Assembly: GCF_010726765.1 (NCBI RefSeq)
Contig: NZ_AP022601.1
Span: forward strand, 2,232,001-2,296,000
DNA length: 64,000 bases
Source: Mycobacterium gallinarum
GTDB lineage: Bacteria; Actinomycetota; Actinomycetes; Mycobacteriales; Mycobacteriaceae
Reading direction: 5' to 3'
Shown here: piece after piece, positions 17,016-26,829 of the stretch
Layout of the letters: every line of letters starts with the position of its first letter
How positions within the stretch are numbered: the first letter of the stretch is position 1
Notes under the pieces: generated by a model
Told to the model about the DNA's origin: nothing
What the model saw: the letters and a program-made list of their open reading frames with translations, nothing else
Databases searched by the model: none
Program-made: the position numbers and the translations under genes

Positions 17016-20000
17016 ACCGGGACTTCGCAGGACTCCTGCGAGGCTTCCGGTGATGCGAGCAGCTCGGTGATTCGCTCCGACACCGCGGCTGCGGAGGGGT
17101 ATTCCCACAGCAGCGTTGGCGGCAGCGGCAGCCCGGTCTGCTTCTCGAGCTGACGTAACAGTCCGACGGTCATGATCGAGTCGACACCGATCTCCACCAG
17201 AGGCAACCCGGTGTCCACATCGTTTTCCGCGAGACCCAGCTGGGCCGAGACTGCGCCGACGACGCACTCGATGACGCGCTTCGGGTCGGGTTCGCCGTCG
17301 TCCCCCACAAAACTGCCCGCCACCGAATCCGCCAGCGCCGACTCGTCGTTCTCGACGGGCGCGACATCGGCGAGCATCGGGACGGCGGTGGCTCCCGGGA
17401 GCACGGGAAGCACAACGACATTCGGCTGATCATCGCGCATCGCCAGATCAAGCGCACGGACCGCCTCGTCGGCACCGATGGTGCCCATACCGAGCGCGTC
17501 GAGCTGAGCGGCGACGAAGCCGGACGTCGAGCCCATCCCCAAACCTCGCCACGCCGTCCACGCGATGCTCACCGTGCGGTCGCCGAGACGACGGCGATGA
17601 CGGGCCATGACGTCGAGGAACGAGTTCGCGCACGCGTAGGCACCCTGTCCGGGGAAGCCCGCGAGGTAACCGCACGACGAGAACAAGATCATCCAATCCA
17701 ACTGCTCCGGCGGGAAGACCTCGTGCAATGTCAAGGTCCCGTCGACCTTGGGGTGCATGGCCATCTCGAAATCCTCGGCACTCGTATTGACAAGCAGTGC
17801 ACCGGCTTCCACACCAGCGGCATGAATGACACCCCGCACGGGTGGCAGATGCCGCAGCGCGACCCGCAGCGCCTCGACGGCGTCGGGCGCGCCGACGTCG
17901 AGCGGCATGACGTGGACCGACACCCCCCGCTCCTCGAGCGCAGCCACTGTGCGAATCAGCTCGGATTCCGCCGCGTCCCGCCAATCGGCACGGTCCAACA
18001 TGCCTGAGCGAGACAGCAGAACGATGCGCCGAGCACCGATATCGGCGAGTCGTTGCGCCATCCTCAGGCCGAGAACGCCTGTGCCGCCGGTGATCAGGTA
18101 GGTACCACCCGGCGAACACTGCATGGGCGTGCCGGTCCCCCGGCCGGCGAAAGCCAACCTCGCGACCTTCGTGTCGCCATTGCGGAGCACGACGACGGGA
18201 TGACCGCGAAGGGACGCGAGAGCGCCGACGGGCAGATGCGCATTGCCCACGTCGAGGACACCGCCGAAGATCTCGGGATGCTCGGCGGCCGCGACGCGGG
18301 CAAGCCCCCACAGCGGAGCGTGGACGACATTGCCGCCTTCGTGCACACCCTGGGTGAGCACCCATATGCGTGCCTTCGCGCCGCGATCGAGCAGGTGCCG
18401 CAACGTACGCATGACGACCTCGACCGATTTCTGCGGGGTGTCGTGCGCGCGGGGCAGGACCAGCACCACAGCGTCGCGGTCCAGTTCGACGGCGGCCTCG
18501 GCGATCTCGCCCGGTTCGGCGTAGGTCACATACGGCACGTCAGCGCCGGCGAGATCGCGGGTCACGAAGCGTTGGGTGTCGGCGTCACCGCCGACGACGA
18601 ACACCGCGGACGGCCGTTCGCCCTGGTCCCACGGGACCGAATGCCACGTGACGTGGTGAAGCATCCGCGAAAGATCGCTTCCGGCAGGGCTTTGGAGTTC
18701 CTCGAACGACATCCCGGTGAGCGATGCGTGCACAGTGCCCGACTCGTCGGCGATCAGCACATCGGTCGTGGTGGTGTCGGGCCGGCGTCGAACCTGCAGC
18801 ACCGCGACCGCCGGCGGACGGCCGTACACCTGCACCCGCTCTATTCGGGCAGGCATCCGCAGTCGCGGTGGTCCGTCGAAAATCGTGGAAGCCGCGGATG
18901 TCGCGGCATCGAGCAGCGCCGCCCACGTCGCGGGCGCGGTCCGGTCGCCGTGGGCGGCGACCCGCGCGATCAGCTCTGAATCGGCGCGGTGCAGATCGAG
19001 TATCTCCCAATCGAATCCCATCGCCGCCACACCGAGCGTCGCCAGGGTGTCCACGATGTGGTTCGGCGCAAGGGCGTCGGCACACCGCTGACGCGCGGCA
19101 GACTCCTCGAGCACCTGTCCGAGAAGATCCTCGATGTCGTCGTCGGCGGCGGCGACCGCGCTGCTGTGGGTGAGCCACCCGCCGTCGTCGGCAGTGTCGT
19201 CGTCGTCCACCAGCCGTGTCGACAGCGTCAGCCCGCGGTCCTGCAGGACCACCTGCACATCGCGGGCGCGGCTCGGCGCCACCGGGGTGCGCAGGCGGAC
19301 GTCCACGAGGTCGGTACTCGACCGGTCAGAGCGCGTGTTCAGATTGGCGACCGCGCCTAGGAAGGTGTTCAAAATGACTGCGGCAGGGACGATTTCCGTA
19401 TTCTGTACGGGATGGTTGCCCGGATACGGCCGGTTGTCCATATCCAGGCGGGTGTGCCACATGGTGGATGCGACGGCGCCTGTCACGTCCATCCGCCCGC
19501 CCAGCAGGGTGTGAGTGTCGACGTCATGCACACCGCGACCACCGGGCGGCGGCGTCGGCGTGCGCCAGAAGCGGCGGTGCTGCCACTGCGTGACGGGCAG
19601 CGAGTCGGCCCACGGTGTGCGGGCATCGATGCCGTGGCGTACGGGGGCGCCGTTGCAGTACAGGGCGCCCACCGCAGTGGCCACCGATTGCAGCTCCGGA
19701 CGGTCGCGGCGGAGCACCGGGACCACCTCATGCTCGTCGATGCCCGCGTGCGTCAACGTCTCCACGATCGAATGTGAGACGACGGGGTGGGCGGACACCT
19801 CCAGGAACAGCCGATGGCCGTCCTCGGCCGCCGCGGTCACCGCCTCCGCGAAACGCACGCGATCACGAAGGTTGCTGACCCAGTAGTGCTGGTCGCGAGG
19901 TGCCGTCGACCGCGGATCGGTCAGTGCAGTTGTGTACAGCGGGATTTCGGCGGGACGTGGCGGCGGCAGCTCTGCTGTGAGCCGGCCGAGTTCCGCGGTC

Positions 20001-22189
20001 AGCACATCCATCGCCGGACTGTGGAACGCCACGTCGGTGTTGACGCGGCGGATCATCACGCCTTCGTCGGTCCACATCTGGCAGATCTGCTCGACGGCGC
20101 TGACGGTGCCGGACACGACGGTCGATGCGGGTGAAGCGCTGATCGCCGCCACCACACTGCGATGTCCCTCGAGTCTCCGTTCGGCTTCAGCGAAAGGTAG
20201 GCGCACCAGTGCCATGGCGCCGTCGCCCATCACCGACTGGAATCCACGCGCTCGGTAGCACGCCACCGCGGCGCCCACCGTCAGGTCGAACACACCTGCC
20301 GTCACACACGCGGCGACCTCACCCACCGAGTGCCCGATCACGGCGGCGGGCGTCACGCCCCGCTCGCGTAGCACCGCGGCCAGACCCACCTGCATCGCAA
20401 ACGTCAACGCCTGCACGCGGTCTGTGCCGCCGAGTTCGCCGGTGCGCAGCGCATCGCGCGCACGAAACCCCAGCTCTTCGCGAAACACCGGATCGATCGC
20501 GTCGATGACCGCGCTGAATGCGGGCGCACGTTCGAGCAGTTGTCGTCCCATGCCGGCCCAGTGCGATCCATGGCCGGAGAACACCCACACCGCACCTTCT
20601 GTCGCGAGAGCGTTGCCGGTCACGACCATTGGATCGGGTTCGTCGTTGGCGAGCGAGTCCAGCCCGGCCACCAAACCGTCGATGTTCTCCGCCACCACCG
20701 CGGCCCTTGCCGGTTCGTGCGAGCGGCGCACCCACGCCGTCGCCGCGACGCGATCCAGTCCCTTGTCGCCGGCGCGCAAATGGTCGGCCAGGGCCCGCGC
20801 CTGGGTGCGCACCCGGGCCGTTGAGCGCGCCGATATCGGCACGACCGTCGGCGTGGCTGAAACCTCGGCAGCAGAAGGAGTCTCGGGACGGGGGGCTTCC
20901 TCGAGCAGTATGTGGGCGATCGTCCCGCCGTAGCCGTAGCTGCACACCGCGGCGCGACGGGGTGCGTCGCCGGTGCGCTCCCACGGCTCGACGACGGTCG
21001 GCACCCGCAGGCCGCTGTTCGCCCAATCAACGGCGGGGGTCAGCGTTTTCACCCCGGCGGTCGGCGGGATCGCTTCGTGGTACAGCGCCAGCGCCGCCTT
21101 GACGAGGCCGACCACGCCCGCGCCACCTTCCAGGTGGCCGACGTTCGGCTTCACCGATCCGATTCGGCACGGCGCGTCCGCCGGTCGATCGACTCCGTAG
21201 ACGGACGCCAACGCCCGCACCTCGGTGGGATCGCCTGTCGGCGTGCCGGTTCCGTGCGCCTCGACGAAGTCGACACTCGCGGGTGGCACGCCGGCTGATT
21301 TGCACGCCCGCGCGAACATGTCGGCCTGAGCATCGCCGTTGGGCGACATGATGCCCACCGTCCGACCGTCCTGCGCGATCGCACCGCCGCGCACCAGGGC
21401 CAGGATCCGATCACCGTCGCGCACCGCGTCGGTGAGGCGTTTGAGCACGACCACCGCCGCGCCCTCGCCGCGCCCGTAACCGTCGGCACTGGCGTCGAAC
21501 GTCTTGCAGCGCCCATCCGGGGCCGTCGCCCCCGCCTCGTCGAGCACACGCGTCAGCCCAGGGCCGATCAGGGCGCTGACACCGCCGGCCAGCGCCAGCG
21601 ACGTCTCACCGGAGCGAAGCATCTGGCAGGCCTGGTGCACGGCCACCAGCGATGCGGCGCACGCGGCGTCCAGCGCGACGCTCGGCCCGCGCAGATCGAG
21701 CAGGTGCGACACCCGGTTGGCGATGCCACACAGGGACGTGCCGATCCCGGTCCATGCCTCGATGCCGGGCAGGTCCTCCATGATCAGCTTGCCGTAGTCG
21801 TCGGAGTTGACGCCCATGAGCACGGCGGTGTCGGTTCCCGCCAACGTGCGCGGCGGCACACCGGCGTGTTCGAGCGCTTCCCAGCTCACTTCGAGCGCCA
21901 GCCGCTGCTGGGGATCCATCAGTTCCGCCTCGCGCGGTGACACCCCGAAGAACTCGGCGTCGAACCCGGCCAGGTCGTCGAGGAAGGTGCCCCAGCGCGT
22001 GGTTTCCTTCAACACCGCCGCGTTGCGGGGATCCCGGCGCAGATACGGTTCCCAGCGCTCCTCCGGCACCTCTCGTACGTCGCTTCGGCCTTCGATCAGG
22101 AACGTCCAGAACTGCGCCGGGTCGTTGATGCTGCCCGCCAGCCGGCAGCCGATGCCGACGATCGCGACCGGCTCAGGGGTAGTTGCCAC
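17009..22189 (-). CDS. Iterative type I PKS of the 6-methylsalicylic acid synthase type
   Basis: A 1726-aa protein with the domain order of 6-MSA synthases: KS (active Cys in DAACAAS near residue 175, [12 protein letters not shown] near 313, NVGHLEGG), AT ([16 protein letters not shown] near 618, AFHSP suggesting malonyl-CoA), DH-like/thioester-hydrolase-type domain ([11 protein letters not shown] near 925), KR (TGGTGVLG near 1366, catalytic Tyr in AYACAN) and a single ACP (GVDSIM near 1670). There is no ER or TE, which also fits 6-MSAS. An IdeR box lies 29 bp upstream of the GTG start, and the gene converges on mbtA, so an iron-regulated aryl starter for mycobactin is the simplest role. It occupies the place where mbtI would be expected. 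An orsellinate-type product is less likely because the KR motifs are intact. Confidence 0.85.
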   Translation of the reverse strand: MATTPEPVAIVGIGCRLAGSINDPAQFWTFLIEGRSDVREVPEERWEPYLRRDPRNAAVLKETTRWGTFLDDLAGFDAEFFGVSPREAELMDPQQRLALEVSWEALEHAGVPPRTLAGTDTAVLMGVNSDDYGKLIMEDLPGIEAWTGIGTSLCGIANRVSHLLDLRGPSVALDAACAASLVAVHQACQMLRSGETSLALAGGVSALIGPGLTRVLDEAGATAPDGRCKTFDASADGYGRGEGAAVVVLKRLTDAVRDGDRILALVRGGAIAQDGRTVGIMSPNGDAQADMFARACKSAGVPPASVDFVEAHGTGTPTGDPTEVRALASVYGVDRPADAPCRIGSVKPNVGHLEGGAGVVGLVKAALALYHEAIPPTAGVKTLTPAVDWANSGLRVPTVVEPWERTGDAPRRAAVCSYGYGGTIAHILLEEAPRPETPSAAEVSATPTVVPISARSTARVRTQARALADHLRAGDKGLDRVAATAWVRRSHEPARAAVVAENIDGLVAGLDSLANDEPDPMVVTGNALATEGAVWVFSGHGSHWAGMGRQLLERAPAFSAVIDAIDPVFREELGFRARDALRTGELGGTDRVQALTFAMQVGLAAVLRERGVTPAAVIGHSVGEVAACVTAGVFDLTVGAAVACYRARGFQSVMGDGAMALVRLPFAEAERRLEGHRSVVAAISASPASTVVSGTVSAVEQICQMWTDEGVMIRRVNTDVAFHSPAMDVLTAELGRLTAELPPPRPAEIPLYTTALTDPRSTAPRDQHYWVSNLRDRVRFAEAVTAAAEDGHRLFLEVSAHPVVSHSIVETLTHAGIDEHEVVPVLRRDRPELQSVATAVGALYCNGAPVRHGIDARTPWADSLPVTQWQHRRFWRTPTPPPGGRGVHDVDTHTLLGGRMDVTGAVASTMWHTRLDMDNRPYPGNHPVQNTEIVPAAVILNTFLGAVANLNTRSDRSSTDLVDVRLRTPVAPSRARDVQVVLQDRGLTLSTRLVDDDDTADDGGWLTHSSAVAAADDDIEDLLGQVLEESAARQRCADALAPNHIVDTLATLGVAAMGFDWEILDLHRADSELIARVAAHGDRTAPATWAALLDAATSAASTIFDGPPRLRMPARIERVQVYGRPPAVAVLQVRRRPDTTTTDVLIADESGTVHASLTGMSFEELQSPAGSDLSRMLHHVTWHSVPWDQGERPSAVFVVGGDADTQRFVTRDLAGADVPYVTYAEPGEIAEAAVELDRDAVVLVLPRAHDTPQKSVEVVMRTLRHLLDRGAKARIWVLTQGVHEGGNVVHAPLWGLARVAAAEHPEIFGGVLDVGNAHLPVGALASLRGHPVVVLRNGDTKVARLAFAGRGTGTPMQCSPGGTYLITGGTGVLGLRMAQRLADIGARRIVLLSRSGMLDRADWRDAAESELIRTVAALEERGVSVHVMPLDVGAPDAVEALRVALRHLPPVRGVIHAAGVEAGALLVNTSAEDFEMAMHPKVDGTLTLHEVFPPEQLDWMILFSSCGYLAGFPGQGAYACANSFLDVMARHRRRLGDRTVSIAWTAWRGLGMGSTSGFVAAQLDALGMGTIGADEAVRALDLAMRDDQPNVVVLPVLPGATAVPMLADVAPVENDESALADSVAGSFVGDDGEPDPKRVIECVVGAVSAQLGLAENDVDTGLPLVEIGVDSIMTVGLLRQLEKQTGLPLPPTLLWEYPSAAAVSERITELLASPEASQESCEVPVS

Positions 22190-22217
22190 GTCAACGAAGC
22201 CCTGCGTGCTTGAAAGT

Positions 22218-22236
22218 CTGGATAGCCTTGCCTAAC
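22218..22236 (-). promoter_or_regulatory. IdeR box upstream of the 6-MSAS-type PKS
   Basis: On the minus strand TTAGGCAAGGCTATCCAGA matches the IdeR consensus at 14 of 19 positions and ends 29 bp before the GTG start. It ties PKS expression to iron limitation. Confidence 0.78.
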
Positions 22237-22364
22237 AAACCCCGCGTCATGGTCGCCATCCTGGCACACCAGGCGCCGGAATTGGTCCCTACGCAGGGCC
22301 TACACAGTGATCATGAGCGTGGCGCCGATCACGTTTCCGCCGTCGTCGAACTCGCCGGTGACCC

Positions 22365-23063
22365 TCAAAGAGTGGTGACGGCCAGCGGTTCATCGGTGCC
22401 GGTCACCCGAATGTCGACCTTGGCGATCTCCGATGTCGGAATGCTCGTCGCCGCTGACAATCCGGCGGCTTCGTCCCCGGCGGGACGCCACGAACCCACG
22501 ACCGTCTGCCCGCCGCTCTTCGTCGTGACGACGATGTCGTAGCTCTCGACGTCGCGCGACCAATCCTTGGTGTACTCGCAGGCCCAGTTGAGCTCGGTCC
22601 CCCACTTCTTCTCCGTGACGGCGAGCTGGGCGGTGAGACCGGGACGCGACCCAGGCTGCATCGGTGACATCGCCACCGTCTCCACCGACGTCGTGCGAGG
22701 AAAGACCGTCGCCCCGACTACGCCGCCGACGATCGCCAACGCCGCGGCGGCCGCCACCACGACCGCGATGGCCCGCCCGGACCGCCGCTGCCGCTTCGCC
22801 GAGGCGGCGGAAAACGACGCGACGTTGTCGGGGCGATCCGCGGTCGGCGGACTGCCCGCGAGGTCGGTCAAAGCCAAGGCCTCTTCGGGGCTGAGCACAT
22901 CGAGAATCTCGGGCATCCCGGCCAGTTCGCCGAACTCGGCGTTCCGCTCGGGGTTCGTGGCGAGATAGTTCTCGTAGATCCGCTGATCGTCTGGGTTCAG
23001 CGCGCCGAGCACGTAGGCGGCATCCCATTCCGCGAGATCGTCGTCGGGCTTGTTCTCAGTCAC
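22365..23063 (-). CDS. Anti-sigma factor, RskA-like
   Basis: Membrane-spanning anti-sigma factor of 232 aa. A short cytoplasmic N-terminal sigma-binding region (AEWDAAYVLGALNPDDQR) is followed by one transmembrane segment near residues 108-130 (AIAVVVAAAAALAIVGGVVG) and an extracytoplasmic RskA-type C-terminal domain. There is no zinc HxxxCxxC motif, so it is not the RslA type. The start is GTG at 23063, overlapping the sigma-factor stop by 8 bp (GTGACTGA). The frame is open upstream inside the sigma gene. It presumably holds the preceding sigma factor inactive until proteolysis. Signal unknown. Confidence 0.85.
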   Translation of the reverse strand: MTENKPDDDLAEWDAAYVLGALNPDDQRIYENYLATNPERNAEFGELAGMPEILDVLSPEEALALTDLAGSPPTADRPDNVASFSAASAKRQRRSGRAIAVVVAAAAALAIVGGVVGATVFPRTTSVETVAMSPMQPGSRPGLTAQLAVTEKKWGTELNWACEYTKDWSRDVESYDIVVTTKSGGQTVVGSWRPAGDEAAGLSAATSIPTSEIAKVDIRVTGTDEPLAVTTL

Positions 23064-23571
23064 GGCCAACCCCCCTTTCCTGCAACGCGATTCGTAACGC
23101 GCGTAGCGCGTAGTGAAGTCTGGACTTGACCGTGCCCTCGGGAACCTGTTCCTGCTGGGCGATGTCGGCAACGGTCTGGCCGAGGTAGTACGCGCGCACG
23201 ATGGCGTTGCGATGATCGCTGGACAACGACTTCAGCGCGTCGGCCAGGACCCACTTGTCGACCGCGGGTCCGATCGCATCCAGCGACGGACGCTCGGGGA
23301 GGTCGTCGCTCTGCAGTTCCCGGGTGAAGCGCGCGCTGCGGCGGTCGTCGATGACGAGGTTGCGGGCGACGGTGAACAGCCACGCCCGCGCCGATTCGCT
23401 GGGCTGTTCGAGAATCTCGGGCTTTCGCCACAGCCGCAAAAGCGATTCCTGCACCACGTCCTCCGCGAACGGCATGTCGCCCCGCGTCAGACGCATGACA
23501 TAGCGCTGCAGATCCCTGCTGTGGGCGTCGTGGATCGCCCGCAGCAGCTCGCCCTGATCAGGATCGGTCAT
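23056..23571 (-). CDS. ECF-family RNA polymerase sigma factor (SigL/SigK-like)
   Basis: 171-aa group 4 sigma factor. Region 2 is AEDVVQESLLRLW and ARAWLFTVARNLVIDDRRS; region 4 is LSSDHRNAIVRAYYLGQTVADIAQQ with EGTVKSRLHYALRALR. The sequence resembles mycobacterial SigL, but the partner anti-sigma is RskA-like, so I give no gene name. ATG at 23571 (MTDPDQGELL) is preferred over an upstream in-frame start at 23619. Forms a two-gene unit with its anti-sigma. A possible self-recognised promoter lies between it and hemW. Confidence 0.88.
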   Translation of the reverse strand: MTDPDQGELLRAIHDAHSRDLQRYVMRLTRGDMPFAEDVVQESLLRLWRKPEILEQPSESARAWLFTVARNLVIDDRRSARFTRELQSDDLPERPSLDAIGPAVDKWVLADALKSLSSDHRNAIVRAYYLGQTVADIAQQEQVPEGTVKSRLHYALRALRIALQERGVGRD

Positions 23572-23615
23572 ATGCGATGCACCGGCGCATTCCTCGCTTT
23601 CCGTCGTCGCACAAC

Positions 23616-23644
23616 ACAACGGATTACCACCGCAGAATCGTTCA
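23616..23644 (-). promoter_or_regulatory. Candidate ECF-type promoter for the sigma/anti-sigma pair
   Basis: On the minus strand TGAACG (23639-23644), then a 17-nt spacer, then CGTTGT (23616-23621). This resembles SigL/SigK-type promoters (TGAAC and CGT elements) and sits just after the hemW stop. Suggests autoregulation; weak without expression data. Confidence 0.4.
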
Positions 23645-23648
23645 ATCG

Positions 23649-24827
23649 TCAGTCAAGCAGAGTGCGGACCACCGCGTCGGCCAACAGGCGACCCGGGTCG
23701 GTGAGGATCAAATGGTCGCCGGCGCGTGTCAGCAGCCCGTCCTCGATCGCGGTCTGGGCGCGACTCTGTTCGGCCTCGTTCAACGTCGCCACCGGAAGCC
23801 CTTCGCGCAAGCGCACCCGCAGCATGACGTCCTCGGTGTGCAGCGCGCCCGCGTCGAGCCGCTCGAAGTCGGCCACCGGCAACGTCCCCTCGGCCAGCGT
23901 TTGCGCATATAGGTTGGGATGCTTGACATTCCACCATCGGGTGGTGCCGACGTAACCGTGCGCACCAGGCCCGGCGCCCCACCATTCACCACCGTTCCAG
24001 TAGCCGACGTTGTGCCGGCACTCACCACCGGGCAAGCACCAGTTCGAAACCTCGTACCAACCCAGACCCGCTTCCGACAACCGCGCGTCGATCAACTCGT
24101 ACCGATGCGCGAGCTCGTCGTTGTCGGGTGGACGAACCTCGCCGCGCCGCACGCGGCGGGCCAGCGCCGTACCGTCCTCGACCACCAGCGCGTAGGCGGA
24201 CACGTGGTCGACCTTCGCCTCGACGGCGGAATCGACCGAGCGCAGTAGGTCGTCGTCGGTCTCCCCGGGCGTGCCGTAGATCAGGTCGAGGTTGATGTGC
24301 TCGAAGCCCGCAGCGCGGGCGTCGCCCGCCGCTTCCAGAGCCCGCCCCGGCGAGTGCACCCGATCCAGCACCGCCAGCACGTGCGGTGCCACTGACTGCA
24401 TGCCCAGCGACACCCTGGTGAAGCCGGCCGTCCGCAGGTGCTCGAACAGCTGGGGTGACGTCGACTCGGGGTTCGCCTCCGTCGTGATTTCGGCCTCATT
24501 TGCGAGCGTGAAATGCGCGCGGATCGCAGCCAGCACCGACGTCAGACCGGGGCCACCGAGCAGCGAGGGGGTGCCGCCTCCGACGAAGACGGTGTCGACG
24601 ACGGGCGTGGAGCCCAGCCGATCGGCGGCCAGTGCGAGCTCCGTACGCAGCGCCGCCAGCCAGCTGTCGGGATTCGTTCCGCCCAGCTCTGCGGGGGTAT
24701 AGGTGTTGAAGTCGCAGTAGCCGCAGCGGGCAGCGCAGAACGGCACATGGACGTAGACGCCGAACGGACGGCCCGGCGTCGGCGCCAGATCGGGCAGCTC
24801 GCGCACGCCTGCCGTCGGGACTGTCAT
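23649..24827 (-). CDS. hemW: HemW-type radical SAM protein (heme chaperone)
   Basis: 392-aa radical SAM enzyme with the 4Fe-4S motif CxxxCxxC in CAARCGYCDF near residue 32, TVFVGGGTPSLL near 75 and ITTEANPEST near 108. The residue pattern after the third Cys is DF, not the CxC of true HemN oxidases, so it is HemW, a heme-binding chaperone often annotated as coproporphyrinogen oxidase. Length fits HemW. ATG at 24827. Mycobacterial synteny (hemN/Rv2388c beside the sirA operon) agrees. It may share transcription with the downstream sigma gene. Confidence 0.88.
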   Translation of the reverse strand: MTVPTAGVRELPDLAPTPGRPFGVYVHVPFCAARCGYCDFNTYTPAELGGTNPDSWLAALRTELALAADRLGSTPVVDTVFVGGGTPSLLGGPGLTSVLAAIRAHFTLANEAEITTEANPESTSPQLFEHLRTAGFTRVSLGMQSVAPHVLAVLDRVHSPGRALEAAGDARAAGFEHINLDLIYGTPGETDDDLLRSVDSAVEAKVDHVSAYALVVEDGTALARRVRRGEVRPPDNDELAHRYELIDARLSEAGLGWYEVSNWCLPGGECRHNVGYWNGGEWWGAGPGAHGYVGTTRWWNVKHPNLYAQTLAEGTLPVADFERLDAGALHTEDVMLRVRLREGLPVATLNEAEQSRAQTAIEDGLLTRAGDHLILTDPGRLLADAVVRTLLD

Positions 24828-24921
24828 GCAGCCAGTTTCCCAGATCGCGCCTTTTGCTCACGGTGAGCGCAAATCTGGCCCGGTTAGGGCATCTGTCGGT
24901 GCCCGTGGCACAATTGGCAAC

Positions 24922-25017
24922 GTGAAGTCCGGCCGCATCTTCCCCCACCGCGTATCGCTGGTGGTGCGGCGTCACGTCGACTTCAAGCGCGTATGTACCT
25001 GTTGTTGTCTGCCCTGA
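24922..25017 (+). CDS. Cysteine-rich leader ORF (31 aa) of the sirA operon
   Basis: GTG-started ORF ending in KRVCTCCCLP-stop: four Cys codons within the last seven. Cys-rich upstream ORFs ahead of sulfur genes are a known mycobacterial attenuation device (ribosome stalling at Cys codons opens the downstream gene). A -10-like hexamer CACAAT lies 7 nt before the GTG, so the ORF is probably leaderless. It ends 105 nt before sirA. Confidence 0.85.
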   Translation: MKSGRIFPHRVSLVVRRHVDFKRVCTCCCLP

Positions 25018-25098
25018 CGCGCTGACCTGCCCACCTGTACTTGCAGCTGGCCGCCGGATCTGCGCCGCCGGTCAGCCCACCGGTGAGACGCGCGGTCC

Positions 25099-25115
25099 GG
25101 CTCCACAAAGGAGCC
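25099..25115 (+). promoter_or_regulatory. Hairpin masking the sirA ribosome-binding site
   Basis: GGCTCC (25099-25104), loop ACAAA, GGAGCC (25110-25115). The 3' arm contains most of the Shine-Dalgarno AAAGGAG of sirA. This would block initiation unless a ribosome on the Cys leader ORF changes the folding; the switching part is inferred. Confidence 0.6.
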
Positions 25116-25122
25116 AAACCAT

Positions 25123-26802
25123 ATGACAACAGCCGAATCAAAGCCCAAGCCTGTCAAGCGCCCACGTGGCGAGGGCCAGTGGGCACTCGGATACCGCGAG
25201 CCGCTCAACCCGAACGAACAGTCCAAGAAGGACGACAACCCGCTCAACGTGCGGGCGCGCATCGAGAACATCTACGCCAAGAACGGCTTCGAGTCGATCG
25301 ACAAGGGCGACCTGCGCGGCCGTTTTCGCTGGTGGGGTCTGTACACCCAGCGCAAGCCGGGCTATGACGGCACCTGGACCGGTGACGAGAACACCGACAT
25401 GCTCGAGGACGAGTACTTCATGCTGCGCGTCCGCAGCGACGGCGGTGCCCTGACCGCGGCCGCGCTGCGCACGCTGGGCCGCATCTCCACCGAGTTCGCG
25501 CGCGACACCGCCGACATCTCCGACCGGCAGAACATCCAGTACCACTGGATCGAGGTCGAGAACATGCCCGAGATCTGGCGGCGGCTCGACGAGGTCGGAC
25601 TCCAGACCACCGAGGCGTGCGGCGACTGCCCCCGCGTCGTCCTCGGCTCCCCGCTGGCCGGCGAGTCACTCGATGAGGTTATCGACGGAACTCCGGCGAT
25701 TCACGAGATCGTCAAGCGCTACATCAACAAGCCCGAGTACTCGAACCTGCCGCGCAAGTTCAAGACCGCGATCTCGGGCCTGCAGGACGTGGTGCACGAG
25801 GTCAACGACGTGGCGTTCATCGGCGTCGAGCATCCCGAACACGGTCCGGGCTTCGACCTGTGGGTCGGCGGCGGCTTGTCTACCAACCCGATGCTCGGTC
25901 AGCGGGTCGGCGCGTGGGTGCCGATCGACGAGGTGCCCGACGTATGGGAGGGCGTGGTCAGCGTCTTCCGTGACTACGGATACCGGCGGCTGCGGTCGAA
26001 GGCCCGGCTGAAGTTCCTGATCAAGGACTGGGGTGTCGAGAAGTTCCGTGAAGTTCTCGAGACCGAGTACCTGAAGCGGCCGCTGATCGACGGACCCGCA
26101 CCGATCCCGGTCACGCGACCGATCGACCACGTCGGCGTGCAGAAACTGAAGAACGGCCTGAACGCCGTCGGCGTCGCACCGATCGCGGGCCGCGTTTCGG
26201 GCACCATCCTGACTAAGGTGGCCGACCTGGCCGAGGCCGCGGGCAGCGATCGGATCCGATTCACGCCGTACCAGAAGCTGATCATCCTCGATGTTCCCGA
26301 CGACAAGCTGGACGAGCTGCGCAACGGCCTGGACGCGCTGGGGCTGCCGGCGCAACCGTCGCACTGGCGGCGCAACCTCATGGCCTGCACCGGCATCGAG
26401 TTCTGCAAGCTGAGCTTCGCCGAGACCCGCAGCCGTTCGCAGGTGCTGGTTCCGGAGCTGGAGAAGCGCCTCGAGGACATCAACGCCCAGCTCGACGTGC
26501 CGATCACCGTCAACATCAACGGCTGCCCGAACTCGTGCGCGCGCATCCAGGTCGCCGACATCGGTTTCAAGGGCCAGATGGTCGACGAGGGTGATGGGCC
26601 CGAGGAGGGTTTTCAGGTCCACCTCGGGGGAAGCCTGGGTCTGGACAGCGGGTTCGGCCGCAAATTGCGTCAGCACAAGGTGCTCTCGACCGAGCTGGCT
26701 GACTACATCGAACGAGTCGTTCGCAACTTCGTGAAACATCGCGAGGACGGCGAGCGTTTCGCTACGTGGGCCGTACGAGCAGACGAGGCGGATCTGCGAT
26801 GA
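25123..26802 (+). CDS. sirA: Ferredoxin-dependent assimilatory sulfite reductase (SirA/NirA)
   Basis: Reduces sulfite to sulfide with siroheme and a 4Fe-4S cluster. The 559-aa protein has two ferredoxin-like repeats and the cluster/siroheme cysteines in ACTGIEFCK and NGCPNSC in the C-terminal half. Substrate-side basic residues lie in DISDRQNIQYHW. The Cys in EACGDCPR is in the region that forms the Tyr-Cys link described for M. tuberculosis NirA. ATG at 25123 after AAAGGAG. First gene of a three-gene unit with cysH and che1; regulation by the Cys leader ORF is likely. Often mis-annotated as nitrite reductase; the neighbours settle it as sulfite. Confidence 0.93.
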   Translation: MTTAESKPKPVKRPRGEGQWALGYREPLNPNEQSKKDDNPLNVRARIENIYAKNGFESIDKGDLRGRFRWWGLYTQRKPGYDGTWTGDENTDMLEDEYFMLRVRSDGGALTAAALRTLGRISTEFARDTADISDRQNIQYHWIEVENMPEIWRRLDEVGLQTTEACGDCPRVVLGSPLAGESLDEVIDGTPAIHEIVKRYINKPEYSNLPRKFKTAISGLQDVVHEVNDVAFIGVEHPEHGPGFDLWVGGGLSTNPMLGQRVGAWVPIDEVPDVWEGVVSVFRDYGYRRLRSKARLKFLIKDWGVEKFREVLETEYLKRPLIDGPAPIPVTRPIDHVGVQKLKNGLNAVGVAPIAGRVSGTILTKVADLAEAAGSDRIRFTPYQKLIILDVPDDKLDELRNGLDALGLPAQPSHWRRNLMACTGIEFCKLSFAETRSRSQVLVPELEKRLEDINAQLDVPITVNINGCPNSCARIQVADIGFKGQMVDEGDGPEEGFQVHLGGSLGLDSGFGRKLRQHKVLSTELADYIERVVRNFVKHREDGERFATWAVRADEADLR

Positions 26803-26829
26803 GCGCTTGCGCGAAGAGGAAGGGCACAG

